DNA of 64,000 nt from Diploptera punctata (GCA_030220185.1 JASPKZ010002333.1:558001-622000); one strand, 5' to 3'; counted from the first letter of the stretch, positions 11,837-23,840 are shown. Numbers and translations are program-made. The notes: generated from the letters alone by a model not told the origin.

Positions 11837-12869
11837 AGGGTGAGTCGGGAAGAAAGGTACATGCTTTGAGGGGTGATAGTACTGGTGATTCTGAACAAAA
11901 AACTTCTAATATACATATGTCCTTTTCTTAACCGTTTCAGGATAATTTAATGAAAACAATGAGGAAACAGAAAGATGCAGGTGGCAGTAAATCAAGATAT
12001 AAATAAGTATTGTTTAATTGTGTACGTTCCTTCACAAAAGATGTTCAAACACTCCACTGCCAACCTCAATGCACTATGCTGCTCTTGTAGACAGCTGTTG
12101 TGTTGCTGATCTGAGCTCATTCGTACATTCCTTTACTTGAGCACAAGCTTGAGTGAGAAGTTCCTCTCTTGTGTCCACTCTGTGCTTGTAGACTTCACTG
12201 TTAAGCCTACCCCACAAACAGTAATCTAATGGAGTAAGATCGGGTGACCTCAGTGGCCAAATATTTCCACCACGACTGATCTAATGCCCATGATACGCTT
12301 TGTTAAGATGCCGTTTAACTGGCTGTATGGAATGTGCAGGAGCTCCATCATGCTGAAAGTACATATGAGCTCTTCTTACCAAAGGGATATTCTCCAAGTA
12401 TACTAGTAACACATTTTCAAGGAATCGGTCACAGTAGAATCATTGCTTGGCCACTGAGGTCACCCGATCTTACTCCATTAGATTACTGTTTGTGGGGTAG
12501 GCTTAACAGTGAAGTCTACAAGCACAGAGTGGACACAAGAGAGGAACTTCTCACTCAAGCTTGTGCTCAAGTAAAGGAATGTACGAATGAGCTCAGATCA
12601 GCAACACAACAGCTGTCTACAAGAGCAGCATAGTGCATTGAGGTTGGCAGTGGAGTGTTTGAACATCTTTTGTGAAGGAACGTACACAATTAAACAATAC
12701 TTATTTATATCTTGATTTACTGCCACCTGCATCTTTCTGTTTCCTCATTGTTTTCATTAAATTATCCTGAAACGGTTAAGAAAAGGACATATGTATATTA
12801 GAAGTTTTTTGTTCAGAATCACCAGTACTATCACCCCTCAAAGCATGTACCTTTCCTCCTGACTTACCC

Positions 12870-12870
<1 letters not shown>
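11837..12870. mobile_element. Fold-back mariner-like element M1
   Basis: Arms of about 424 bp (11837-12260 and 12447-12870) are near-perfect inverted repeats around a 186-bp spacer, with ends AGGGTGAGTC / GACTTACCCT. The original transposase reads on the minus strand from about 12350: 'FQHDGAPAHS' (second catalytic Asp), an in-frame stop, then 'WPLRSPDLTPLDYCLWGRL' (third Asp) and 'SEVYKHRVDTREELL'. The plus-strand arm repeats the second motif at 12460-12500, giving a chimeric 99-codon ORF (12334-12633) of no function. So the element has two right ends and no left end. Confidence 0.75.

Positions 12871-12876
<6 letters not shown>

Positions 12877-12907
<31 letters not shown>
12877..12907. repeat. 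AT microsatellites around the exon palindrome
   Basis: (AT)n tracts at about 12877-12905, 13171-13218, 13485-13515, 14565-14593 and 14860-14903 mark the edges and centre of the palindromic block; each mariner end is followed by GTGTGTATAT and CATACATACATAC. Other AT tracts lie near 17790, 19200, 29560 and 45320. Confidence 0.85.
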
Positions 12908-12909
<2 letters not shown>

Positions 12910-13049
12910 CATACATACATACACATACCACTATCTACTTTTAAGATGCAAAATTATATCCAAAAAACCAATCATGTGCAGAATTTAATTTTTTTATAAT
13001 TATATGTGAATTATATGATAAAGTTGTATTTTTTTCTCTTTTGTTACAG

Positions 13050-13147
13050 TTATTTCAACGCTGCTTAATGAAAGTTCTTAATATTGAATTATGGAAACTA
13101 TACCTAGCATATGTCAAAGAAACTAAATCTACATTGCCTACATATAA
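13050..13147 (+). CDS. su(f): CstF-77 (suppressor of forked) exon, copy 1
   Basis: A 98-bp exon with acceptor TTGTTACAG and donor GTAAGT. It encodes '[19 protein letters not shown]', then '[14 protein letters not shown]', matching the HAT-repeat region of CstF-77, the scaffold of the cleavage stimulation factor that binds CstF-64 and CstF-50 during pre-mRNA 3' processing in the nucleus. It starts in phase 0 and ends after two bases of a Lys codon completed by the exon at 17438. An identical exon lies at 14738, so only one of the two can be used per transcript: including both adds 98 bases and shifts the frame. Earlier exons must lie upstream of the window; I found none within it. Confidence 0.9.
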
Positions 13148-13170
13148 GTAAGTGTTCAGTTTTGATTTAG

Positions 13171-13220
<50 letters not shown>

Positions 13221-13243
13221 CTAAATCAAAACTGAACACTTAC

Positions 13244-13341
13244 TTATATGTAGGCAATGTAGATTTAGTTTCTTTGACATATGCTAGGTATAGTTTCCAT
13301 AATTCAATATTAAGAACTTTCATTAAGCAGCGTTGAAATAA
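13244..13341 (-). pseudogene. Inverted copy of the CstF-77 exon
   Basis: Exact reverse complement, by eye, of the exon at 13050-13147, with splice signals also inverted. It lies antisense to the gene and cannot be spliced into it. It is the mirrored arm of the local palindrome. Confidence 0.9.
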
Positions 13342-13481
13342 CTGTAACAAAAGAGAAAAAAATACAACTTTATCATATAATTCACATATAATTATAAAAA
13401 AATTAAATTCTGCACATGATTGGTTTTTTGGATATAATTTTGCATCTTAAAAGTAGATAGTGGTATGTGTATGTATGTATG

Positions 13482-13520
<39 letters not shown>

Positions 13521-13521
<1 letters not shown>

Positions 13522-14557
13522 GGGTAAGTCAGGAGGAAAGGTACATGCTTTGAGGGGTGATAGTACTGGTGATTCTGAACAAAAAACTTCTAATATACAT
13601 ATGTCCTTTTCTTAACCGTTTCAGGATAATTTAATGAAAACAATGAGGAAACAGAAAGATGCAGGTGGCAGTAAATCAAGATATAAATAAGTATTGTTTA
13701 ATTGTGTACGTTCCTTCACAAAAGATGTTCAAACACTCCACTGCCAACCTCAATGCACTATGCTGCTCTTGTAGACAGCTGTTGTGTTGCTGATCTGAGC
13801 TCATTCGTACATTCCTTTACTTGAGCACAAGCTTGAGTGAGAAGTTCCTCTCTTGTGTCCACTCTGTGCTTGTAGACTCCACTGTTAAGCCTACCCCACA
13901 AACAGTAATCTAATGGAGTAAGATCGGGTGACCTCAGTGGCCAAATATTTCCACCACGACTGATCTAATGCCCATGATACGCTTTGTTAAGATGCCGTTT
14001 AACTGGCTGTATGGAATGTGCAGGAGCTCCATCATGCTGAAAGTACATATGAGCTCTTCTTACCAAAGGGATATTCTCCAAGTATACTAGTAACACATTT
14101 TCAAGGAATCGGTCACAGTAGAATCATTGCTTGGCCACTGAGGTCACCCGATCTTACTCCATTAGATTACTGTTTGTGGGGTAGGCTTAACAGTGAAGTC
14201 TACAAGCACAGAGTGGACACAAGAGAGGAACTTCTCACTCAAGCTTATGCTCAAGTAAAGGAATGTAGGAATGAGCTCAGATCAGCAACACAACAGCTGT
14301 CTACAAGACCAGCAAAATGCATTGAGGTTGGCGGTGGAGTGTTTGAACATCTTTTGTGAGGAAATGTACACAATTAAACAAAACTTAAGATAACAGTAAC
14401 TTGATTTACTGTCACCTGCACTTTTCTGTTTCCACGTTGTTTTCATTAAATTACTCTGAAATGGTAAGAAAAGGACATATGTACATTGGACATTTTTTGT
14501 TCAGAATCACCAGTACTATCACCCCTCAAAGCATGTACCTTTCCTCCTGACTTACCC

Positions 14558-14558
<1 letters not shown>
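13521..14558. mobile_element. Fold-back mariner-like element M2
   Basis: Same structure as M1 with ends AGGGTAAGTC / GACTTACCCT. The left arm is nearly identical to the mirrored right arm of M1. The right arm differs by several substitutions and small indels (for example around 14370-14395), so the two halves have different histories. The plus-strand ORF 14018-14359 is the same chimeric non-functional reading as in M1. Confidence 0.75.
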
Positions 14559-14597
<39 letters not shown>

Positions 14598-14737
14598 CAT
14601 ACATACATACACATACCACTATCTACTTTTAAGATGCAAAATTATATCCAAAAAACCAATCATGTGCAGAATTTAATTTTTTTATAATTATATGTGAATT
14701 ATATGATAAAGTTGTATTTTTTTCTCTTTTGTTACAG

Positions 14738-14835
14738 TTATTTCAACGCTGCTTAATGAAAGTTCTTAATATTGAATTATGGAAACTATACCTAGCATAT
14801 GTCAAAGAAACTAAATCTACATTGCCTACATATAA
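14738..14835 (+). CDS. su(f): CstF-77 (suppressor of forked) exon, copy 2
   Basis: Identical by eye to the exon at 13050-13147, including the acceptor and donor, and the copy nearest to the next exon (17438). Unique intron sequence begins after the (AT)n tract at about 14904, so this copy sits next to the normal downstream intron and is probably the original. See the palindrome entry for how the copies relate. Confidence 0.85.
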
Positions 14836-14858
14836 GTAAGTGTTCAGTTTTGATTTAG

Positions 14859-14907
<49 letters not shown>

Positions 14908-15959
14908 AATGCTGTTGGCCCTCTAAGTGAACATATATACTAAAAAGAATCCAGTGTTTATCATACTTGTAGCAACTTATTAATTCAAGCTATGAATTTA
15001 TTTTTTCATATTTATTTGTTATGCATGAGTTTATTTTTGTAACTTTTACATAGTGATCTCAACGGTGTTTTATTTGAATTTTAAAAGTCTGGGTTTATAG
15101 ATAATGAAATGTATATAAAAGGATAATTGTATTGAAATGTACTACATATAAAAATGGTTCAAAGAAAGTGATAGATATCTTTCACTGGTACTGTTTTGAC
15201 ATCTCGAATAAATAACTACATGAAGACCCTGGCTTCAGATATGAAAATAGTTTTGGACATAAAGAGTAAACCAAGCATCATCTGATTTGAAACTTACAAG
15301 TGAACTGTTAACCATTGCATGCCGAAACTTTCCTCAAAATTCCTTCCAGAGAAGCTTCGTTATGTACAAAGGCCACGTTCAAAAAATTATCTGCAATTTT
15401 AACTGCAAGGCACTATAATTCAGTGCCAAATTTCTCATTTATACTATAGGGAAGTAACACAACACCTGATTTGGTAGATTGGATAATCCTCACTACCTGC
15501 CGTCCATGCTGCATCCTGCCTCACTTCACTCTGCTCTTACTCATGTAAGGAGACTGTGTGCTCCTTTAGTGGGTTGACATTTTTGGATTCTGGCTTCAAT
15601 TTTTGTACCTTGCAGTTAAAAAAAGGAGATTTTTTTTGGACACAACGCTTCTCTGGGAAAAAATTTTCAAGTTAGGTTTCGACATGTAATTGTTGACAGT
15701 TGTCTTGTTAGAAAGGTATATATATTTTTTAAAGTATGCTTAAAATAAATATTGAGATCTAAGTAATGCTACCAAGATCACAGTAGTCTCTACATTAATA
15801 CATATCTCATATGCAAGGAAGTCTATGCCCCTTATGAATTGAATAATGGAGGTAAAGCCCCATATTGAATGTAATAAAATTATGATTAAGGTACTTTTAT
15901 TATTAGGCATATTATTTAGATGTTATTTGTTTTTTAAATATATTTTTATATAATATAAT

Positions 15960-16190
15960 AAATTTGGGAATTTTTAACATTATGAGGTTTTATTGATAAA
16001 ATTTAAATGAATCATGAATTCTTCTTACCTCATACTTCTATGTTTTTTCAAACACAGCACCGCAGTATCGGCGACCATCGTCAGCTGTTTTCATGACTGT
16101 CAAACAGCTGATGATGGTGACGATGGTCGCCGATACTGCGGTGCTGTGTTTAAAAAAACATAGAAGTATGGGGTAAGAAGAATTCACAAT
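15960..16190. mobile_element. PLE-type hairpin element
   Basis: Inverted arms of about 70-80 bp surround a short centre near 16085-16115. The outer arms end in TTCTTACCTCATAC and its complement, as in the other hairpins. A tail-like AACATTATGAGG lies just left (15978-15989). CUGACGA-type core sequences occur in both arms, but stem II and stem III do not close as well as in other copies. I did not find a clean target duplication. Confidence 0.6.
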
Positions 16191-16354
16191 TAATTTTATT
16201 CTTATATTTTTTATTCTTGTCCTATATGGGAAACATAAAAGCAAGCACCTTTGTATGATGTATTTAATTTAGCAGGAATTAGCAATTGTTTGACAATGTA
16301 TTGAAGAATTATTGAGATACATAATGATAATGATTTAAGAGATGTTCATTATTA

Positions 16355-16595
16355 AGTAAAGTAAAGTGATCCCACAACAGGCCCGGAGGCCCTTGGGGTA
16401 GTAGGAGGTTAAGGCTCCCACTTTTTCTAGACAATCAGCACTTTATGTCAGCTGGGTTGTCAGCCCTGCATGACGGCCGCCTTTACCCCAGAACAAGCGT
16501 CTGGTACTCATTTCCGTTAGAGGCTGAGTCCAGCCCAGGGCCATGGTGCCGCCAGAGGGCTTGGGTCAGTTTAAAAATCCTGACCCCAACGGGAG
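16355..16595 (-). mobile_element. SINE family A, 5'-truncated
   Basis: Inverted copy of the body and tail seen at 3981-4289, breaking off within the B-box region (CGTTGGGGTCAGG). Imperfect flanking repeats GAGATGTT(C)ATTATTA at about 16339 and 16593 look like a target duplication. Confidence 0.75.
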
Positions 16596-17437
16596 ATGTT
16601 ATTATTATAATAAGTATTTAACTTGATATAGGAACAAATTGAGTTTCAGAAAATATTGAATGTAAGACATAAAGATATATAATTTTCATGCTGAGTATAA
16701 GAAGAGTGTTTTTTTTACTAGGAAAATTTTATATGTAACACTGACTTCTGACCACTTCTGTAAATGTAATGGTTAACATATCCGACTAACATCCCTGGTG
16801 TTGTGGATTTAATACCTGGCTATACATGAACACTTTTTTTTGTATAATGCCTGGAATGGAATCCTTTCAGCCTCATTAGGATAACTGAATAGCTACTTGA
16901 ATGGAGAAGTAGCAAAATTTGGCTGATAAATCTAAAAGATTACGTGATTTTCAATGCCTCATTGTACTTGTGCATTGGGTTCCATGGTAGGCAGTAGTAT
17001 TAATGTGTCTATTTTCAAATTATGCACTACTTTGGCAGATCATTTTATTTAGATGATGTGTACTTGTTTTGTGTACAGATAGGAAGAGTGTAAAATGAGT
17101 TTAAGATTGAAGGATTGTGTCATGCTAACTATATGACTTCTATGCTGTGATTTGCTAATCAGAGATAGCAATGATGTGATCTATGTTGGTTTGTTTGTAG
17201 CTGTCCTGCCACAGCTTTATTTTAATTTTAACTGATCTAGAAATGTAAACAAACTCCTACTTGTAACACTATAGAACATTGAACCTTTTTTGTCTACCTA
17301 CTTATTTGATTCAGTTTACAATATTATACAGAGAATTTAGTTTAGTAGTTCCCCCAAAAAGGGACATGAGGAAAGATGATGAGATGTGACTACAGAAAAG
17401 AATATTAAGTTTCATTTATGATAATATTTATTTTCAG

Positions 17438-17591
17438 GGAGAAAATGGCACAGGCCTATGACTTCGCATTGGAGAAGATAGGCATGGATATCCAGTCTTA
17501 CTCCATTTGGAATGATTACGTTAATTTCCTTAAGGCTGTTGAAGCAGTCGGATCATATGCTGAAAATCAGAAAATAAGTGCTGTTAGAAAG
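17438..17591 (+). CDS. su(f): CstF-77 (suppressor of forked) exon
   Basis: 154 bp. The acceptor is TTTTCAG and the first G completes the Lys codon of the previous exon. It encodes '[18 protein letters not shown]', then '[20 protein letters not shown]', then 'ISAVRK', collinear with the HAT repeats of CstF-77 and ending in phase 0 at GTGAAT. HAT-N repeats of this region carry the protein's elongated helical array. The donor GTGAAT is weaker than the GTAAGT used elsewhere in this gene. Confidence 0.95.
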
Positions 17592-17817
17592 GTGAATATA
17601 CCTAATTAGCTGTTATTGTTTTATATTTTCTAAGAAAAGAAAATCTATAACAAAGTCTTGTTTTATTTTATTTTGTTATTTGGAACTCTCATCTTAAAAT
17701 ACAATAAAAAATTAATAGTCTGTATTGCGAAATTTGTGTTTAAAAATAGTTTTATACTTTGGAAACAATGCTGTGTTTACAATGATACTATATATATATA
17801 TATAATATATATATATC

Positions 17818-18165
17818 TATAGTAATTCTGCCCGAAGGCAGGTCCTTCACTGCAATCATAGCATTTTCATGCTATGTTTGCAGCTTTACTAGGGAATTGT
17901 AGGTGTGGTAGCTTCCCGTTGCTTTCCACACCGGTGAAGGATGATGAAGATGATGGTAATGATAAGGATGATGATGATGATGATGGCCATATGATTTCGG
18001 GGACCGTTTGGGCCTTAAAGTTTTCCTGACATTTGTCTTACAGGTGAGGAAAAACCCAGATAAAAACCTCACCCAGAAAAACTGCCCCGACCGGGGATCG
18101 AACCCGGGCCCGCTGCGTGCTCAAGGCAGCAAGCTACCTCGAGACCAACAAGCGGTGGACTATAT
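17818..18165 (-). mobile_element. tRNA-derived SINE, family B
   Basis: On the minus strand the head carries GGTTCGATCCCCGG (B box) and an upstream A-box-like region, then a body with GGGTGAGGTTTTTATC and a GAT/ATC-rich spacer, ending at GGGCAGAATTACT. A plus-strand copy of the same family lies at 24595-24888. The variable GATGATG tract is a microsatellite inside the element. Confidence 0.75.
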
Positions 18166-18449
18166 ATATATATATATAAAGATACTATTTCTATTTTTAA
18201 GTAATTGTCTAATATGGTATGATGTGGTTCTAATAATAGCCAGAGATGTTTCGTGGAATGAAAAATTCAAAAGAGGGGGAGTAAATGGATAAACAGTAAT
18301 ATTTTATAATGTTTACTACTTAAAGTAGTGTTAATAATCCCATCAAAAGTCTTCTTGAGTTAGAAACAACCATATTGCATTGTAAACAAAGGTTTTCAAT
18401 GACGGGGACGAGGACTTATAAGAGAGAGAAAAATTTGTGTCAGAACAGA

Positions 18450-18518
18450 GATGCCTGAATAACACAAGTAGTTAGTGCCTCAGTGCTAGAGGTCTTGGGT
18501 TCAAACCCCATTTCAGGC
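18450..18518 (+). mobile_element. tRNA-like SINE head
   Basis: 'TAGTTAGTGCCTCAG' followed by the B box GGGTTCAAACCCCA and an A-rich stretch. The start 'GATGCCTG' and end 'TTTCAGGC' pair as an acceptor stem, as in family D around 40-43 kb. Confidence 0.5.
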
Positions 18519-19029
18519 AAAAAAAATCTCTTAAAAAAACAATTTAGTAATATTTTAAACTCTTTCAAAATCTTTGCATAAAGAGATGGACAATTCCCAG
18601 GATATTTGATTATCAAATAATTATATTAAGCTTTTTATCTACAGAGAGCATAAAGAAAATATGTATTTCACTCATTCCACTAGAAGGAAAGTAATAAAAG
18701 TGTATTTTAACTAAGAGTTATTAAGACATGTTATCAAATGAAGCCATTAGAGTTCTGCTCTCCAATATTTCTCTGTGGTGGATAAAGTCATTAAGACATT
18801 AAAGATTACAAAAAAATTATATATTTTTAAAATTATTATCTTTGACTACTTTTGGTTTGGATAAAGTTTAGAAAATTAATCAGAGAAATAAAAAAGAATA
18901 GATCAACTTATAAAAAAATAACATTATCTATACCAAACAAGTTGGCTAAGATGGTATTGAGATCGCTAAGACTTGTATTTGAGAGCCCCAGATTAAAATC
19001 TCACTGTTCTTATTATGTCTGATTTCCCA

Positions 19030-19170
19030 TAAAGTTCATGTAGCTCTCTGTTATGTAGTTTTCTTCATTTGCCAGTTTGTGACTCGTTTTGGTCCAAAAA
19101 ATTTCCTATGCACTTTATTTTCAAATATAGGTAATCTTTTTTCCCCTCTTAAAGTTAAATACCATGTTTT
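19030..19170 (-). mobile_element. LINE C-terminal fragment
   Basis: Minus-strand similarity to the RT C-terminal tail seen at 21400-21775 (the 'LRVFENKVLRKIFGPKR' type of sequence), here without an open frame. A short relic. Confidence 0.5.
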
Positions 19171-19197
19171 GTATTCATATAGTATAACTGGAAGTAT

Positions 19198-19199
<2 letters not shown>

Positions 19200-19234
<35 letters not shown>

Positions 19235-19645
19235 GAATGTATGTGTGTCTGTCTATCCTTTATAGACTTCTAAACTGTTAACCGTTCTTCATGAAAATTT
19301 GTATAGACAGGGTTTCAGATGCGGCGAGTGTTTAGCCATCATCTATTATTTTCTAAAATCATTAGTTATAGGAGTTCATCTGAAACAAAATTTAAAAAAA
19401 TCACTCTAGCAATCACAATTTTCGATGTTTCAGAACAAAACTCAAAATATCCTATTAAAATAAACCGAGGTATGTACTATCAAAAAATCAGCAAAACCCG
19501 ACTGTTAGAAGTGAGGATTTTCTTGAAATCCAAAATTTTAAAAAAAATGTCTGTATGACTGGACTGATTTTAATGAAAAATTTTGTGTGTGTTTGAGTGA
19601 GTCCCTGGGTGGCTTATCTGAGCTAAGTACAAATTGTACTATAAA
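19200..19645. repeat. Microsatellite plus dispersed repeat of unknown class
   Basis: An (AT)n tract (19200-19232) is followed by GTATGTGTGTCTGTCTATCC and then two stretches with 'ATGAAAATTTGT' and 'GATTTTAATGAAAAATTTTG' (about 19291-19307 and 19568-19588). Such phrases occur near the starts of arthropod Helitron-like and other dispersed repeats. I cannot define ends or class. Confidence 0.35.
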
Positions 19646-20254
19646 CAAACCTGCATAAGGTATTACTCCATCTATTGGCAGAACCCTCAGCTACTTTTAC
19701 CAACCATATGAGTGAATTACGTTTGGAACTATCATCAATAGAAACATTAATCTTAGGCAACATCTTATTTTACGGGAAATAAGACATTACAAGGTAAGAT
19801 GGTACCAATAATTAGGGACTTCCTCCATTTCTTATTTATTTATGACAAAAAATATTATATATGGACCTACCTAATCAGACATTTGTGCTTTTTTCATGAT
19901 GTCAATAGATATCCTTTATTTGCAATTTCATTATAAACAAAATTTATGCTCTATTCTGATTCACCTGTAAATTCTGCTGTTTTTTTCACCATATGCTCAA
20001 TGTGGCTAATGTGGGATATTTTTCACTGAACTGTTTGAAAACATACAAAAAATTTGTTTCTCTTTGCTTTTCAAATTGTTTCTTTCCCAGTCTTTTAAGA
20101 AATTCTACAGAAAGTGATCATTTTAAAACTATATAAACTCCAACGTGTTCCCATTGCGCATGCGTAAGAATATAACAATGCTTATTTAATCTATTAAAAT
20201 TATAATTATACATTTTAAGATTCTCCCGAATAACTTAAATACACATGTGTTAGA

Positions 20255-20432
20255 TAATACATTTCTTATTGTTTAGTTGTTTCTTGACTCACCTCATACT
20301 TCTTAACTCCCAAGCAGACTCGAGTTTCTTCACTTCTGCTTGGGAGTTAAGAGGTGAGTCAAGAAACAACTAAACAATATTAAATAAACCTCATAGTGTT
20401 ATTTCCTACCTACATAACTTAATACATTTCTT
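20255..20432. mobile_element. PLE-type hairpin element with 13-bp target duplication
   Basis: The direct repeat TAATACATTTCTT (20255-20267, 20420-20432) flanks a 152-bp element. Inverted arms (GTTTCTTGACTCACCTC and complement) enclose a centre with a hammerhead 3' half on the minus strand at about 20313-20332: GAAAC, stem III ACUCGAGU, then C17. The CUGANGA half is deleted. The tail lies on the right, as CCTCATAGTGTTATTTCCT (20389-20407). Confidence 0.85.
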
Positions 20433-21399
20433 GTTTTATTTATTTTGAGTGCTAGAGAGTGAAATAAATTTTCTTACACACTTAAAGGTAAACAGTTATT
20501 CAATCAATGAAAATGCAGTCCATACATCTGGTTTGTTTACATTATAATTGGAACTTAGCTCAGAAGAGGTATAGTTAGGTAATGGAAGTGGATATGCAGC
20601 ACATCGAAATATGTGAAAAAGCTCTCTGTGGGACAATCCATATAAAATCGGACAGCAAAAAATCTTGCAATTTATTTTTTTAATTTTATGTATCCCTAAA
20701 TATAGTGAATACATTTATAAACGTATTAATACAGAGATTTAATTTTTATCATTTATAGGTTCGTAGTTATGATGATCTAAAATTATCGTAAATATGATAA
20801 ACTAAAACGTTTACTAACTAATATTTCTGAAACAGTAAACAGCAAAAATTTGCTTCAAACATATTTATATAGGTGATATCATGTAGTTTAAGGGTGTTAT
20901 TTTTATAATTAGGATATTTTTATTTTCGGTGTCAATTTTCTGTTTTATGGCGGTTTACTGCAGTACATATCAAAAAATGAAAACGGAAAAAATACAGGAT
21001 ACTACTCACGTAATAAGGATTAATTTCTAGCAATTACCTTTTTGGAGAGTTGAATAGTTCAGACAATATAAACGTTTTTATTCTATTTTCGTAAAAAAAA
21101 CTCGCGGGCCCACGGCGCAGCAGATTCATTTCACGACCAAGGTCGCGCGCGAACTTTATTGAAAGAGCTTCATCAGTGACTTTTTCAACTGCCATAAAAT
21201 CGAATAGATCATTATATGTTCTGCCTAATGGAACAGTGCCATAAATTTATAAAAGTGGCGATATTTTAATTCTTACGCAGTAGATATTTATTTATCAAAT
21301 TTTATTGCTGAAGTGAGAAGTAAAGAGCTTTATTACTTACGTTTACTGTGAATTATTAAACAAGTTATTTATAACTAACTCACTCACTGGCTCTGTGGA

Positions 21400-21775
21400 A
21401 CCTGTAGGTTCATGGCAACGCGGACATAAGCTCTCCATACATCCCATCCCGAGCTAACGTTTTCCAATTATCCCCTGTATAATCTACTTCCCTCAAATCA
21501 TGTATAATGTTATTCTCCCACCTCATTCTTAGTCTTCCAACTCCGGTTTTCCTACCAGAAATTTCCAAGCACCTTTCATCCTCCATACGCGCCACATTCC
21601 CTGCCCATCGCAGCCTACGAGACTTAACTGTTTTTATTGTATCTGGCTTCCTATATAGATCATGTAGCTCACTATTATGTAGTTTTCTCCATTCGCCTGT
21701 CTGTTCATCTCTTTTTGATCCAAAAATTTTCCTAAGAACTTTATTCTCAAATACTCGTAATCTTCCGTCCTTTTT
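21400..21775 (-). mobile_element. LINE C-terminal fragment
   Basis: The minus strand reads 'RVFENKVLRKIFGSKRDEQ', 'GEWRKLHNSELHDLYRKP' and then 'RLRWAGNVARMEDERCLEI' and 'NNIIHDLREVDYTGDNWKT', the typical tail of an insect LINE reverse transcriptase ORF. It starts at a poly-A-like tract near 21775 in the sense of the element and has no RT core. Confidence 0.75.
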
Positions 21776-22909
21776 TAAAACAAATTATTTATTTTGTTAC
21801 AAATTTTTCATTACAGTTTAAATGTAATATTATATAAAAAAACTCTTTCATCATTAATTGAATAAACTGGTATAAATTTTTATTATGTTATAATTACTAA
21901 TATCAGTCTTAAAATAACCTTTTATTCAGTGTATTGTATTGTAACCTGAAAACTTTGAGGAAATAGTATTGTTATAAGATATCACTTCCAAATAAAACCG
22001 AATGTTTTAATACTCGTACCACTTCCTACCAAACAATAATAATGCAGTATCAGCAAAGACTTCCTGAAACATCTGTTTCACATCAACAATTCTCAAGTTC
22101 AGATTACATACTAGACAGTTGATTTACATCAGTGTGTGTGTGTGTTTAGTGCATCTCGTCATTTTAAGTTTCACAGTCAAATTAAAAATATCTTATTGTT
22201 CTTAACTCACAAATTTGCAGATCTACAAAGACTAAATGGTGAGTTAGAAGTTAAATATAATTTTAATTGTGCATATAATAGTATACAATAGTTATCAACA
22301 ATATTATGTGTTAATATATAATTTTACAATTTCTTAAATGTTTCTGGAATGAGAGAATAATCGTAGAGGTATAATAATTTAGCTTATAATAAAAGCTAAT
22401 ATTATCGTGCATTTTAACATAATCTTAGATATGTAATGAGTAGGGGATGCCAAATCAGTAAGTGATACCAAGCCAATAAAATATATTTATACCTCTTAAA
22501 TATTACTTGTAACAGCATGAAAATTGTTATAAATTATTATTGATAGCTTAACATTACTTACACTATTCAACATCAGACATTGGTGTAGGGTATAAGTACA
22601 AAATATTACAACACACTACAAAACTACTCTCTAGAAAATATTTTAATAGGCCTACCAGCTTGAATTCGTAGGCGCTTAGTAATTTAAATTAAACTATACA
22701 TTAGCCAAAATCAGCACAAAATTAACCGCCTACTGAATACATCAATAAAGATTGTTAAATTTAATGACGTTTATTATGTAGCAATTTATTTCAAGCGTGA
22801 GGTTCTCCTATGTACCATAAATTTACGACACGGGACTCACGGATTTCCTTCCTTCTGGAGAAAGCTACATTCCGAATTGTTACGCCTTTAAAACGCCATT
22901 GATTCCTAT

Positions 22910-22998
22910 CGAGTTTGAACCCGCGAACCTCGGAATCGGAGGCGTGAAGAGTAACCACTTGTCCACGATGATGATGATGATGATGATGATGATAATGT
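22910..22998 (-). mobile_element. Decayed tRNA-like SINE head next to a GAT microsatellite
   Basis: Minus strand: a B-box-like GGGTTCAAACTCGAT and 'GGACAAGTGGTTACTC' as the A-box region. A (GAT)n run lies at about 22966-22994. No body recognised. Confidence 0.4.
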
Positions 22999-23840
22999 AA
23001 TAATTGTAATAATGATAATAAAAATAATGTAATGATGATAATAGCAATAAAAAATATTTGTAAGTGAGCAAAGGACTATTACCAAGTAGCTCCGTCATTG
23101 TTTGTACAAGCGAGCGATCTCCACTCACGCGAAAGGTACTGCGGGCAGTCTACACATAGGAGATTTTAGGAAAAATAATTATTTTGGGTAGTTTCCTTTC
23201 AAGACTCCACTTTAATACTAATTACAAAAAATTAACTGGTGTTCGGGTAATAATGTGGCACTTTTTGATTTTATAAATTTTTTGGTGAGGAAGCTCAATT
23301 GCATATTAATTGCATTTACGCCCTTCAGAAAAACGTAAATATAAACATACTAATTTTCAAGTGATAGAGCATAAAATCATCTATAATGTGACTATCTTTT
23401 CAAGTTGAGGGGATAGCCATACTTCGAGAAATGTATTTTATAAAAGAGACTATTTAAAACAATACGATAAATTGACAGCTCTATTACTCTTTAATTACAC
23501 CAAGCGAAGACTTGAAATTCGGTTCAGATATTCAGTATATCATAAAGTTTCACTGTAAAAAAAATTGTAAACTTTTAAAGATGTGAGTTCAATTTTCACA
23601 ATTGTTTTGCCGATTTCGTATGGAATGTCCCCTGTATGTATTATGATCTAACATCAAGATATTGAAGAGAGCAACTTCATTGTTAAATCAAGACTGTCTG
23701 ATACATATATAATTAAGATTGAAATAAAAAAAATTGTCTGAAAGATAAATTCCATTATATGCATATCTAGCAATAATTTTATGTATTAATTAAATAAAAA
23801 TAAAACATAGTTTTATTTGATTTTCACATTTATTATATAG

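Larger units (their letters stand above)
11837..14903. repeat. Three-kilobase palindromic triplication containing a host exon
   Basis: The block mariner M1 plus intron flank plus exon (to about 13190) is followed by its mirror image (flank and exon inverted to 13520, then mariner M2), then a third, direct flank plus exon (14559-14903). Mirror symmetry is exact around 13195/13196: M1 ends at 12870 and M2 starts at 13521, the same distance from the centre. An (AT)n tract occupies the centre (about 13171-13218). The arms look identical for at least 750 bp; the outer half of M2 (from about 14230) diverges. Confidence 0.85.
14836..17437 (+). other. Intron of the CstF-77 gene
   Basis: It holds an (AT)n microsatellite (about 14860-14903), a PLE-type hairpin (15960-16190) and a truncated family A SINE (16355-16595). 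A decayed tRNA-like head lies near 16765-16830. In 14904-15959 and 16600-17430 I see only AT-rich sequence without motifs. The acceptor is TTATTTTCAG ending at 17437. Confidence 0.7.

Noticed and set aside
12334..12633. 99-codon ORF (and its twin at 14018-14359) as a gene
   Set aside because: Its first half is antisense or loop sequence and its second half a duplicated transposase arm; it exists only because of the fold-back.
16030..16165. Functional hammerhead in the 16-kb hairpin
   Set aside because: CUGACGA/CUGAUGA occur, but stem II, GAAA and stem III do not line up as in the other copies.
17941..17985. GATGATG tract as an independent satellite
   Set aside because: It is the internal variable microsatellite of SINE family B, present in both copies.
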